Source: Sulfitobacter delicatus (GTDB lineage: Bacteria > Pseudomonadota > Alphaproteobacteria > Rhodobacterales > Rhodobacteraceae). From it: DNA of 64,000 nucleotides. Position 1 is the stretch's first letter. Each line of letters starts with the position of its first letter. A model generated the notes under the pieces. It did not search any database. It was not told the origin of the DNA and was given only the letters and a program-made list of their open reading frames with translations. Position numbers and translations under genes: made by a program. The stretch is taken from positions 1 to 64,000 of the forward strand of contig NZ_FNBP01000012.1 of NCBI RefSeq assembly GCF_900102535.1, written 5' to 3'. Below, in pieces: positions 45,126-53,384 of this stretch.

Positions 45126-45612
45126 ACATGTTGTCCAAAAGCGCTTCGCCGCCCGACACCTCGCAGACGCCGGGGCTTTCCTCAGGCTGCCAAAGCGTCA
45201 CTTTGCCATCCTCCACCAACATCGCATAGCGCTTTGAGCGAGCGACCAGCCCAGCAGGCGCGGCGTCAAAATCCATACCGATAGCGCGTGTAAACTCGCT
45301 GCTCGCATCCGCCAGCATGGTGATGCCCGCTTCCCTCGCACCCGTCGCCTCGCCCCAAGCTTTCATCACAAAGGGATCGTTGCAGGAGATGCAGATCACC
45401 TCGTCCACCCCTTTGGCGTCAAACTGATCCTTGGTGCGCACGAAGCTGGGCACATGGGCCGAATGGCAGGTCGGCGTGAACGCCCCCGGCACGGCAAAGA
45501 CGACAACTTTGCGGCCTTTCACCTTATCAGCCATCTGCACAGGCTCGGGGCCGTCCGCCCCCATCTGAACCAACTTTGCGTCCGGCAGCGTGTCACCTTG
45601 TGAAATTGTCAT
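45124..45612 (-). CDS. Peroxiredoxin (Prx5-like, two-cysteine)
   Basis: The enzyme reduces hydroperoxides with a thiol cysteine. The 162-residue protein has the peroxidatic site VPGAFTPTCHSAHVPSF (Cys about 49) and a possible resolving Cys in PGVCEVSGGEALL. The Prx5-type LVARSKRYAMLVEDGKVT follows. The ATG at 45612 has AGGAGAGG upstream; in-frame ATGs further up are unsupported. It is divergent from the ferredoxin-reductase-like gene, 88 bp apart, an arrangement that could reflect shared redox control. Confidence 0.9.
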   Translation of the reverse strand: MTISQGDTLPDAKLVQMGADGPEPVQMADKVKGRKVVVFAVPGAFTPTCHSAHVPSFVRTKDQFDAKGVDEVICISCNDPFVMKAWGEATGAREAGITMLADASSEFTRAIGMDFDAAPAGLVARSKRYAMLVEDGKVTLWQPEESPGVCEVSGGEALLDNM

Positions 45613-45700
45613 GGGTTGGGCCTCTCCTGTCATTGTGGTTGTCTTGGCCCAAGATATAGGCTTTGACCGGGTTTGAGACCAGATCAATCGGGGAAGACAG

Positions 45701-46906
45701 ATGCAGCATGTGGTGGTGATCGGAGCCGGGCAAGCGGGGGCCTCCTGCGTGGCCAAACTGCGCAACAGCGGGTTTGATGGCAAGCTCACCTTGATCGGCG
45801 CCGAGCCTTGCCCACCCTATCAGCGGCCACCGCTGTCCAAAGGCTACCTGCTTGGAGAGATGACACTGGAGCGCCTTTTCCTACGGCCCGAGTCCTTTTA
45901 CAGCGATCAGAACATCACGCTGAAAACCAATTGTCATGTCACGGCAATCGACCCGAGCGCGCAAACCATTGCCACGACCGAAGGCGAGATTGCTTATGAT
46001 GAGCTGGTCCTCACCACCGGCTCCACCCCGCGTCGCCTGCCCGCATCCATTGGCGGTACGCTCGATGGGGTCTTCACCGTCCGCGACCTCGCCGATGTCG
46101 ACGCAATGGCCCCGCGCTTCGTAAAAGGCGCAAAGGTATTGATCGTCGGCGGTGGCTATATCGGACTGGAAGCAGCAGCGGTCGCTGCCAAACTGGGTCT
46201 CGAAGTCACCCTCGTCGAAATGGCCGACCGCATCCTGCAACGTGTCGCCGCCCCCGAGACCAGCGACTACTTTCGCGCCCTTCATACGCGCCACGGTGTC
46301 ACCCTTCGAGAGAGCACTGGGTTAGACCGACTGATAGGCAAAGATCACGTCACCGGCGCAAGGCTGAGCGATGGCAGCGAAATCGCGGCGGACTTCGTCA
46401 TCACCGGGGTCGGCATTGAACCTGATACCGCATTGGCCAGCGCCGCCGGACTGGAGGTCGACAACGGCATCAAAGTAGACGCCCAAGGCCGCAGCAGCAC
46501 CCCGTACATCTGGGCCGCCGGCGACTGTACCTCATTCCCCTACCGTGATGGCCGCATCCGCCTTGAAAGCGTGCCCAACGCCATCGACCAAGCCGAATGC
46601 GTGGCAGAAAACATCCTCGGCGCGGGAAAAGACTACATCGCCAAACCGTGGTTCTGGTCAGATCAGTATGACGTGAAGCTGCAAATCGCTGGCCTCAACA
46701 GCGGCTATGACCACGTGGTCAGCCGCCGCGGCCCGGACAGCGCGTCGTTCTGGTACTACAGCGGCGACCGTCTGCTGGCGGTCGATGCCATGAACGATCC
46801 ACGCGGCTATATGGTCGGCAAACGGTTGATCGAAGCAGGCAAATCTCCCGATCCGAAGATGGTTTCCGACACCGAAACCGACCTCAAATCGCTTCTCAAA
46901 GCATGA
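45701..46906 (+). CDS. Ferredoxin-reductase-like FAD/NAD(P)H flavoprotein
   Basis: The 401-residue protein has FAD-binding VVIGAGQAGASCVAKLR (about 4-20), PPLSKGYLLGE, a second Rossmann motif VLIVGGGYIGLEAAAVAAKLGLEVTLVE for NAD(P)H (about 148-175), IWAAGDCTSF and a C-terminal reductase domain with WFWSDQYDVKLQIAGL. It resembles the reductases that feed ferredoxins for cytochrome P450 or ring-hydroxylating oxygenases. No oxygenase is nearby. The gene overlaps rsmD by ATGA. Confidence 0.92.
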   Translation: MQHVVVIGAGQAGASCVAKLRNSGFDGKLTLIGAEPCPPYQRPPLSKGYLLGEMTLERLFLRPESFYSDQNITLKTNCHVTAIDPSAQTIATTEGEIAYDELVLTTGSTPRRLPASIGGTLDGVFTVRDLADVDAMAPRFVKGAKVLIVGGGYIGLEAAAVAAKLGLEVTLVEMADRILQRVAAPETSDYFRALHTRHGVTLRESTGLDRLIGKDHVTGARLSDGSEIAADFVITGVGIEPDTALASAAGLEVDNGIKVDAQGRSSTPYIWAAGDCTSFPYRDGRIRLESVPNAIDQAECVAENILGAGKDYIAKPWFWSDQYDVKLQIAGLNSGYDHVVSRRGPDSASFWYYSGDRLLAVDAMNDPRGYMVGKRLIEAGKSPDPKMVSDTETDLKSLLKA

Positions 46907-47460
46907 GAATCATCGCCGGCAAATACCGCGGCCGACCGCTCGCAGCCCTCGGCAAAGGTGACGCCGCCGCGCACCTGCGCCCCACATCCGACCGCGTGCG
47001 CGAGAGCCTATTTTCGATGCTGACCCACCACGATGTGATTGAAAACGCACGGGTGCTGGACCTCTTCGCAGGCACCGGCGCCTTGGGGTTTGAAGCCCTG
47101 TCACGCGGCGCGCAATCCGTCTGTTTCATCGAGAATGGCCGCACCGGCCAAAAGCTGATCGCCGAGAACATCGCCAAGCTACAAACAGAAGCAGACAGCA
47201 AACTGCTACGCCACGACGCCACTAAGCTCAGCCCCAACCCCCAAGCCGCTTTCGATCTCGTATTCATGGATCCACCTTACGGAAAATCCCTAGGGCAAAA
47301 GGCCCTCGCCGTCGTTGCGTCCGGCAACTGGCTCGCGCCTGACACCCTAATCGTCTGGGAAGAAAGCACGCCAATGCACGCGCCCGAAGGCTTCACCAAA
47401 GTCGATACGCGTAAATACGGTGACACCCACGTCACCCTGCTCCGCAACACGCCCTCCTAA
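46903..47460 (+). CDS. rsmD: 16S rRNA (guanine966-N2)-methyltransferase RsmD
   Basis: RsmD methylates G966 of 16S rRNA using S-adenosylmethionine. The 185-residue protein has the MRIIAGKYRGRPL start, LDLFAGTGALGFEALSRGA (SAM site, about 51-69) and the catalytic FMDPPYGKSL. It overlaps the preceding flavoprotein gene by 4 bp. A copy of the dispersed double-hairpin repeat follows its stop codon and tRNA-Pro lies 180 bp downstream. Confidence 0.95.
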   Translation: MRIIAGKYRGRPLAALGKGDAAAHLRPTSDRVRESLFSMLTHHDVIENARVLDLFAGTGALGFEALSRGAQSVCFIENGRTGQKLIAENIAKLQTEADSKLLRHDATKLSPNPQAAFDLVFMDPPYGKSLGQKALAVVASGNWLAPDTLIVWEESTPMHAPEGFTKVDTRKYGDTHVTLLRNTPS

Positions 47461-47463
47461 TCC

Positions 47464-47525
47464 TTCATCCTTTTTCAAATACCCGCGGGGGAATCGCGCT
47501 CCGGCGCGATGGGGGCAGCGCCCCC
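47464..47525 (+). repeat. Double-hairpin dispersed repeat, copy B
   Basis: The 62-nt element starts 3 bp after the rsmD stop codon. It runs TTCATCC, TTTTTC, AAATACCCGCGGGGGA, a 7-bp hairpin (ATCGCGC/GCGCGAT, loop TCCG) and a 6-bp hairpin (GGGGGC/GCCCCC, loop AGC). Copy A behind leuB (1463-1525) is almost the same, with the first hairpin keeping pairing although the loop has changed. Confidence 0.8.
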
Positions 47526-47640
47526 ACAGCCACCGCTTCACACACAACAGCCGGTTCGGCTACGCAAACCAAACCCGGCCCCGCTCCCTAACTCACCAAT
47601 TGCCAATCGCGGCAAGCTGCGCTATGCGCTCCACATCGGT

Positions 47641-47717
47641 CGGGCTGTAGCGCAGCCTGGTAGCGCACCTGCTTCGGGAGCAGGGGGTCGGAGGTTCGAA
47701 TCCTCTCAGCCCGACCA
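47641..47717 (+). tRNA. tRNA-Pro (anticodon CGG)
   Basis: All four stems are visible. The acceptor CGGGCTG pairs with CAGCCCG, the D arm is GCGC...GCGC, the anticodon arm CCTGC-TTCGGGA-GCAGG gives anticodon CGG, and the T arm is GGAGG-TTCGAAT-CCTCT (one G-T pair). CCA is encoded. It reads proline codon CCG. Confidence 0.97.
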
Positions 47718-47732
47718 GATATACCCTGAAAT

Positions 47733-48161
47733 CTACCCTCTTTCGTCACCCGCCGATGATCCTGCCAACATCTCCGCGATGGCGGACAGGTTCTCGGATC
47801 GCAATGGTTTGTCGAGACAATCGCGCACCACGTTGAACCGCAACGCGCGGGCTTTGTCCTCTGGGTTCAAAGAGGTGGTCAGCATGATGACCACGCCATT
47901 CACAAAATTATCTCCCAGTTCCGCCACCGCTGTTTCGAGAAATTCGAACCCGTTCATTTGGGGCATGTTCACATCCAAAAGGATCACATCCACCCCCTCG
48001 CAATCCGGCTGCTTCAAATATGCCAATGCGTCAGCGGCCCTTCGGAAGGCGAGCACCTTATCTACCAACCCCGAGCGCTCGAGAATACGCCGGTAGAGCA
48101 TTTGGTCGACCTTTTCGTCGTCCACCGTCATCACGGTGCCGATCCTCGGCAAAGCGCTCAC
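47733..48161 (-). CDS. Single-domain response regulator
   Basis: The 142-residue protein is a lone receiver domain: TVDDEKVDQML (acid pocket), the phosphorylation Asp in VDVILLDVNMPQMNG (about 62), LTTS (Thr) and CLDKPL (Lys). There is no output domain, so it must signal by protein contact. It overlaps the upstream GAF kinase gene by ATGA and almost certainly receives phosphate from it. Confidence 0.92.
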   Translation of the reverse strand: MSALPRIGTVMTVDDEKVDQMLYRRILERSGLVDKVLAFRRAADALAYLKQPDCEGVDVILLDVNMPQMNGFEFLETAVAELGDNFVNGVVIMLTTSLNPEDKARALRFNVVRDCLDKPLRSENLSAIAEMLAGSSAGDERG

Positions 48162-49327
48162 GGCCGCAATACCGGCAGTTGTGCGGAAAACGTCGTGCCG
48201 GTTTTGCCGTCTGACTGTACCGAGATCGTGCCATTATGGTTCTCGGCCACCCGACGGCAGAGGGTCAGACCGATGCCCGTTCCTTCGTAATCGTCCCTTA
48301 GGTTCAACCGCCCAAATAACTCAAAAACCCGCGCTTGGTCTGCTCGAGCGATACCGATCCCGTTGTCGGCAACCGCTAGGCAAAGCTCACCACGCGCCGC
48401 ACCCCGTTCTGCGCTGATGCTGACCACTGGCGCCACGCCCGGGCGGGCAAATTTGAGTGCGTTGCCCACGAGGTTTTGCAACAACGCCCTAAGCTGCATG
48501 GCGTTGCCCTGTACCACCGGAAGCGGTCCACGCTTTATGGCGGCGCCCCGCTGGTCTATTGCCGATTTCAGGTCACTGAGGATATCGGTCAGCAGCGCCT
48601 CGAGATTGACGGGTTCAAAAACGATTTTCTGACCAAGCGTACGCGAATAGGCGAGCACGTCTTCAATCTGCTGCCCCATCCGTCCCAAGGTTCCGACAGC
48701 CTCATTAATCAGACCGCGCGCGTCGGCGGTGAGGCGGTCTTCTTCGTATTTCAACTCGTCGAGGATCATCCGCACGGTGTTCGCAGGCGACAGCAGATCA
48801 TGGGAAATCGAATAGGTAAAATCCCGTTGCTCGCGGCGCAGTCTTTCGCTGGTGAGCATGGCAGCCCGCAGGCGGATCAGGTCCGATACACAGGCAGCCA
48901 GCTTATTGGCCCGCGATATCTCTCCCTTCGTCCAACTGCGCACCTCGGGCTGCATTAGGCAGAGCCCACCGACCACCGTGCCGCAAGGCGCCGAGATTGG
49001 CAGACCAAGGTATCCAAGCGGCCCCCCTACGCTAGCATAAGTTGCTTTAATCAGCCGATGCTCCCGCGCATCTGGCACGACAACGGGCGCTTCAGTCAAT
49101 GGGACGTGCTGACAATAGGTCATCTGCATGGGCAGACCGCGGGCTTCTGCCAAATGCGCAGGATGTCCATTCTGGCTCTTATAGAAAATCCTGCGCTTTT
49201 CATGATCCAAGATCGACACATGCGCCATCGGCACATCCAGCAGATCGCATGCAAGGAGGCTTAGGTTGTCAAACTCTGGTTCGGGCGGCGCATCCAGCAG
49301 TCCGAGTTCCTGTAAGGTGAATTGCAT
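48158..49327 (-). CDS. GAF-domain sensor histidine kinase
   Basis: The 389-residue soluble kinase has an N-terminal GAF domain (about 15-155, ending with GGLCLMQPEVRSW), a HisKA region with acceptor His in TYSISHDLLSPANTV (about 173), and an HATPase with NLVGNALKFA, AVADNGIGIARAD and EGTGIGLTLCRRV. The GAF part lacks an obvious Cys for a bilin, although a chromophore or small-molecule role is possible. It is coupled with the receiver gene downstream. Both are on the minus strand behind a tRNA. Confidence 0.9.
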   Translation of the reverse strand: MQFTLQELGLLDAPPEPEFDNLSLLACDLLDVPMAHVSILDHEKRRIFYKSQNGHPAHLAEARGLPMQMTYCQHVPLTEAPVVVPDAREHRLIKATYASVGGPLGYLGLPISAPCGTVVGGLCLMQPEVRSWTKGEISRANKLAACVSDLIRLRAAMLTSERLRREQRDFTYSISHDLLSPANTVRMILDELKYEEDRLTADARGLINEAVGTLGRMGQQIEDVLAYSRTLGQKIVFEPVNLEALLTDILSDLKSAIDQRGAAIKRGPLPVVQGNAMQLRALLQNLVGNALKFARPGVAPVVSISAERGAARGELCLAVADNGIGIARADQARVFELFGRLNLRDDYEGTGIGLTLCRRVAENHNGTISVQSDGKTGTTFSAQLPVLRP

Positions 49328-49418
49328 GGCAGGCGTTCCTGACCCGAGTGAGCGTTCGCCTCTCCGGTAGCACAGGGTGGCTTAACAACCTGTTGCCATG
49401 CTTCATTCTATCTGACGT

Positions 49419-50180
49419 CTAGCCCGCGTAGAACCTGAACAACATCCAAAGGCCCATGCCAAACATCATCACGTTTTCAGTCAACGAAACAAAGCCAAGC
49501 GGCACGTTGCTTGAGCCACCAACGCAGGCGCATTTCAGCTCTCTCTTGTCGATATAGACAGCTTTAATGACCGAGACAGCACCGATCCCGCCGATCACTA
49601 TCGCCACCGGGGCCGAAAGCCATGTGAGCGCCCCCGCTGTCATCAGGATGCCGGCCAAAGCTTCGCCGAAAGGGTAGATTTTGCCGTAAGGCACCCAGCG
49701 TTGTGCCAGCAGGTCGTAGTTCAGGAACATGGTTGAGAAGCTCTCGATGTCCTGCAGCTTTTGCACCGCCAAGAAGCACATGGAAATGGAGATGAACCAT
49801 TCGAATGCCCGCAGAGTAAATATATTGCCAAAACTGTACCACGACAGGCCCAGGGCCATTAAAAATGCCACGCCGAAGATCGCGATGACCGGTTGGTAAC
49901 TGGTATCAGATTGCTCTTCCTTCGGCTTATCGAGCCCGAGATACACCCGAAGGTCTTCGAACCCACCAATGCGCTTACCGCCGATAAAGGCTTGTGGCGT
50001 GGTTTCGACCCCTTCGCGCGCCTTGAACGCATCGATATCCTCGCGCGATGTCAGGTGATGATCTTCGACATCGTAGCCCTGCCGCTCCAGCAAATCTTTG
50101 GATTTAAGGCCATAGGGGCACAGGTGATCCTTCATCACCATCCGGTACAACTGTGCGGTTTTACCGTTTCCGTCTGCCAT
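49419..50180 (-). CDS. Glutaredoxin-like domain fused to MauE-like membrane domain
   Basis: The 253-residue protein starts with a glutaredoxin fold (about 8-82) whose active site is monothiol CPYG (HLCPYGLKSK) and whose GSH-binding segment TTPQAFIGGKRIGGFEDL is intact. From about 93 it has five helices in the MauE/DoxX style, with YPFGEALAGILM and a conserved cysteine pair in KCACVGGSSNVPLGFVSLTEN. The MauE family helps put thiol groups into periplasmic proteins. The fusion suggests an electron path from cytosolic glutathione through the membrane. It stands alone on the minus strand. Confidence 0.82.
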   Translation of the reverse strand: MADGNGKTAQLYRMVMKDHLCPYGLKSKDLLERQGYDVEDHHLTSREDIDAFKAREGVETTPQAFIGGKRIGGFEDLRVYLGLDKPKEEQSDTSYQPVIAIFGVAFLMALGLSWYSFGNIFTLRAFEWFISISMCFLAVQKLQDIESFSTMFLNYDLLAQRWVPYGKIYPFGEALAGILMTAGALTWLSAPVAIVIGGIGAVSVIKAVYIDKRELKCACVGGSSNVPLGFVSLTENVMMFGMGLWMLFRFYAG

Positions 50181-50264
50181 TTGCGGCGCTCCTATCTGTC
50201 TCCGATCACCGGAGGTGAACCGAGTTTATTTAGACAACTGTTACTGTACTGTTTGAAAGGTGGG

Positions 50265-50471
50265 CTAGTCTCGACGAGTAAGCCGCCGTTCACCGCCGCG
50301 GGCCACAACGGGGGCCGGGGTGCTTCTGGAGCTATGCAGGAACGCCCCGCAAGATAGCGCCACAAACAACATGCCAACGTAGAGGATATAGTCTGGCCCG
50401 TTAGAATTAAGCAACGAAAGCCCGAGCATTGCCAGTGCGCCCACCGTCACGAAAAGACCCCGATACACCAT
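50265..50471 (-). CDS. Small two-helix membrane protein
   Basis: The 68-residue protein has two hydrophobic helices (about 5-20 and 27-45) and an Arg-rich C-terminus. The start at 50471 has a very good GGGAGG ribosome site seven bases upstream, which rules out the longer frame to 50558. No family is recognised. Three GGAAC motifs (minus strand, at 50515, 50531 and 50552 on the plus strand) lie just upstream; one has a CGTT 18 bp away, loosely like a general-stress sigma (EcfG) promoter. Confidence 0.65.
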   Translation of the reverse strand: MVYRGLFVTVGALAMLGLSLLNSNGPDYILYVGMLFVALSCGAFLHSSRSTPAPVVARGGERRLTRRD

Positions 50472-50611
50472 TGGTTCGCCTCCCAAATAAGATCGCTTCT
50501 GGGGGACAAACGAGGTTCCAGCGCAGGAAAGTTCCGCGTGGGCATCAGAAAGTTCCACGGGAAACAGTCTTCTCGCCGCTAAATCTAACTAAATCTTAGT
50601 GCGACCGGCGG

Positions 50612-52012
50612 TTACTCAGCGGGCAATGCGAGGTGCGCCGCAGGGATCGTAACAGACCACGTCAAAGACGTTGCATCGACAATCGTTTCAGCCGTCCCAT
50701 CGACCATGGATGGCGCAAGTACCGACAGCACCTTGCTGCCGAACCCCTTTTTCTGCCGTGCTGCCGGATCGACAGAAATGCCCGTTTCGGCCCAAACGAA
50801 GTGCAATCCTTCGTTCGCGTTCTTCGACCAATGGCAGTCAATCGCCCCCTGCCCCTCTTTTAGAGCGCCATATTTTGTGGAGTTTGTTGCCAACTCATGC
50901 AGCGCCATTCCTAATAGTTGCAGAGCTTGCGGGCTGAGTTCGACAGGCGGGCCGGACACAGTGACCGCCGCCGTGGCCCCCTGCAAGAACGGCTCAAGCT
51001 GGGCGCGAACCAAGGCGTTCAGATCCGCCGCAGACCAATCTCCCTCCACTAGCAAATCTGTCGACCGCGCCAGAGCCTGAATGCGGTCGCCAAAGGCTTT
51101 GTTGAACTCCTCTAATGAGTTCGCCGAAGCTGCGGTTTGGCGCTGCATCGCAGTGACCAGCGCCAGCATGTTCTTGCCCCGGTGAATGGCCTCGCGCGCA
51201 ACGAGATCGCGGGCGGCCTCTGCATGACGCGTCGCTGTAACGTCGTGGTGGATGTTCGAGATTGATACAATATCGCCCGAGAGCGTACGAATGGGCGTGC
51301 AAGAGATCACCACATGACGCTCGCTTCCATCCTTTGCTATCCGTAGGGCATCGAACTGGCGGAGGCCCCCGGCAATGATCTCGTCACGATATTCCAAAAT
51401 GCCCTTCGGCGCGTCTTCTGGATAAAGGATCTCCACCGATTGGCCGAGCGCCTCCTGTTCGGTGTAACCGTAGAGCCGTTCGGCGGCTGGGTTCCAACTG
51501 ATGATTCGCCCCTCAAGGTCATAGGTCAGGATCGCTTCACCGGTCGTGGCGACAAGTGCCGCGAAGGTCTCAGCCTGAACATGCGCCTTTTCGATGTCAT
51601 CATGCGCAATGCGCCGTGTGGTCACGTTGCGGTGCTGCATCAGAAGATAGGGTGTCTTACCGACCACCATCCGATTGGCATTCAGCTGAAACCAGCGCCG
51701 AACCCGAGGTCCGTCACAAGGGTACTCCCCCGCATAGGGTGTTCCGGTCTTCAGCGTCGTGCGCAGCCCTCTTAGCACATCCTTTGCCTGCACCACGGAA
51801 CCCATGACGGCCGTATTACAGATATCAAAGTAATTCGCCCCAACGTAGTGACATTGGGCGTCGCCACCGTTCTCTTCGCAGAACATTTTCCACGCGGTAT
51901 TAACCGCAACGATTACGCCCGCAGCGTCGGTGATCACCACCTCGTCGGTCATTGCATCGATCAATTCGAAATGGCTGGAGTTCAGCGCGTCGGGCTTGGA
52001 ATTCTGCAACAT
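50612..52012 (-). CDS. PAS-domain HWE/HisKA_2-type sensor histidine kinase
   Basis: The 466-residue kinase has two PAS modules (about 12-130 and 145-265; the second contains EAILTYDLEGRIISWNPAAERLYGYT), then the kinase core with acceptor His in REAIHRGKNMLALVTAM (about 279), the ELATNSTKYGAL N-box and GFGSKVLSVLAPSMV. It is cytosolic and has no receiver domain or regulator beside it. It resembles the 25316-26299 kinase in the catalytic part but carries one more PAS. Confidence 0.87.
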   Translation of the reverse strand: MLQNSKPDALNSSHFELIDAMTDEVVITDAAGVIVAVNTAWKMFCEENGGDAQCHYVGANYFDICNTAVMGSVVQAKDVLRGLRTTLKTGTPYAGEYPCDGPRVRRWFQLNANRMVVGKTPYLLMQHRNVTTRRIAHDDIEKAHVQAETFAALVATTGEAILTYDLEGRIISWNPAAERLYGYTEQEALGQSVEILYPEDAPKGILEYRDEIIAGGLRQFDALRIAKDGSERHVVISCTPIRTLSGDIVSISNIHHDVTATRHAEAARDLVAREAIHRGKNMLALVTAMQRQTAASANSLEEFNKAFGDRIQALARSTDLLVEGDWSAADLNALVRAQLEPFLQGATAAVTVSGPPVELSPQALQLLGMALHELATNSTKYGALKEGQGAIDCHWSKNANEGLHFVWAETGISVDPAARQKKGFGSKVLSVLAPSMVDGTAETIVDATSLTWSVTIPAAHLALPAE

Positions 52013-52124
52013 AGGGCACAGTTATCGCACGGGCGCCTGAGGCTAAAGTTAACAAAGGTTTAGCTGAGAAGCGCTTGCAGATGAGCGCCCGCGGATAACT
52101 GGGACGAAATACAAGAAACCTTAG

Positions 52125-52201
52125 TGGCGACCCCGGCAGGATTCGAACCTGCAACCTGCCCCTTAGGAGGGGGCTGCTCTATCCAGTTGAGCCACGGGGC
52201 C
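52125..52201 (-). tRNA. tRNA-Arg (anticodon CCT)
   Basis: On the minus strand the acceptor GGCCCCG pairs with CGGGGTC (one G-U), the D arm is GCTC...GAGC, the anticodon arm GCCCC-CTCCTAA-GGGGC gives anticodon CCT, and the T arm is GCAGG-TTCGAAT-CCTGC. G73 and the CCA end are encoded. It reads arginine codon AGG. Confidence 0.95.
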
Positions 52202-52340
52202 GACGGGGGCGGTGTAGCCCAAGCAAGCGTCGATGTCATCGGCAGAATTGCCGCGGGCAGGACGCTGAGACGACCCCGCGCGGCCAGCGCTTGATCGCGT
52301 GACCTCCTTCGCGCTAACTAGGGGAGAGGCAAACAGGAAA

Positions 52341-53384
52341 ATGCAATTGACCACACCCCCCAAACGCCCGCTGACCCTTCGAGATGTATCCGATGCTTGT
52401 GGCGTTTCCGAGATGACGGTCAGCCGTGTTCTACGCAAACGCGGTGATGTGTCCGACGCCACCCGCGACCGTGTGCTCGCTGCTGCCAAGGCGCTTGGCT
52501 ATGTGCCGAACCAGATCGCCGGGTCGCTGGCCAGCCAGCGGGTGAACCTTGTGGCGGTGATCATTCCCTCGCTCGGCAATATGGTCTTTCCCGAAGTGCT
52601 CAACGGCGTCAATCAGGTGCTGGAGGATACGCCGCTGCAGCCGGTAGTCGGGGTGACTGACTATTTGCCCGAAAAAGAAGAACGCGTGCTTTACGAGATG
52701 CTCTCTTGGCGGCCCTCTGGCGTCATCATCGCGGGGCTTGAGCATTCCGAGGCCACCCGCGCGATGCTGCGCAATGCGGGCATTCCGGTGGTTGAAATCA
52801 TGGACACTGACGGCAAGCCCGTAGATGCGATGGTTGGCATATCCCACCGCCGTGCGGGGCGGGAGATGGCCCAAGCGATCCTGCGCGAAGGCTATGAGCG
52901 GATCGGCTTCATGGGCACGAAAATGCCGTTGGACCACCGCGCGCGGAAGCGCTTTGAAGGTTTCACCGAAGGCCTCGCCAAAGCAGGCGTCGAGATTGAA
53001 GACCGCGCTTTCTACTCCGGCGGCTCGGCACTGGCGAAGGGCCGCGAGATGACGCGGGAGATGCTGGAGCGCTCGCCAGATCTCGACTTTCTCTATTACT
53101 CCAATGACATGATCGGCGCCGGCGGGCTGCTCCATTTGCTCGACGAAGGGATTGACATCCCGGGGCAGATCGGGCTGGCGGGGTTTAACAATGTCGAACT
53201 GCTGCAAGGTCTGCCACGGCAATTAGCAACGATGGATGCCTGCCGCAATGAAATCGGTCAGGCCGCTGCGCGCATCATCCTTAACCAGACGATCCCCGAC
53301 CCGGATCCAGATGTACCGACGCAGATCACTCTGACCCCGACCCTGTCGCTAGGCGACACCCTGCGCCGCCGCCGTCAGGGGTGA
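52341..53384 (+). CDS. LacI-family transcriptional regulator (GntR-like)
   Basis: The 347-residue repressor has the LacI helix-turn-helix LTLRDVSDACGVSEMTVSRVLRKRGDVSDATRDRVLAAAKALGYVPN and a periplasmic-binding-like effector domain (VNLVAVIIPSLGNMVFPEVLNGV onward). It looks closest to the gluconate-repressor branch, so the effector may be a sugar acid. The ATG at 52341 gives a compact HTH start; a GTG at 52299 would add 14 residues. Its stop overlaps the DNA-glycosylase gene. No sugar-catabolic gene is next to it. Confidence 0.88.
   Translation: MQLTTPPKRPLTLRDVSDACGVSEMTVSRVLRKRGDVSDATRDRVLAAAKALGYVPNQIAGSLASQRVNLVAVIIPSLGNMVFPEVLNGVNQVLEDTPLQPVVGVTDYLPEKEERVLYEMLSWRPSGVIIAGLEHSEATRAMLRNAGIPVVEIMDTDGKPVDAMVGISHRRAGREMAQAILREGYERIGFMGTKMPLDHRARKRFEGFTEGLAKAGVEIEDRAFYSGGSALAKGREMTREMLERSPDLDFLYYSNDMIGAGGLLHLLDEGIDIPGQIGLAGFNNVELLQGLPRQLATMDACRNEIGQAAARIILNQTIPDPDPDVPTQITLTPTLSLGDTLRRRRQG

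Noticed and set aside
47641..47717. tRNA-Pro as an integration site for a mobile element
   Set aside because: No integrase gene and no repeat of the tRNA 3' end is visible near it; the genes beside it look chromosomal.
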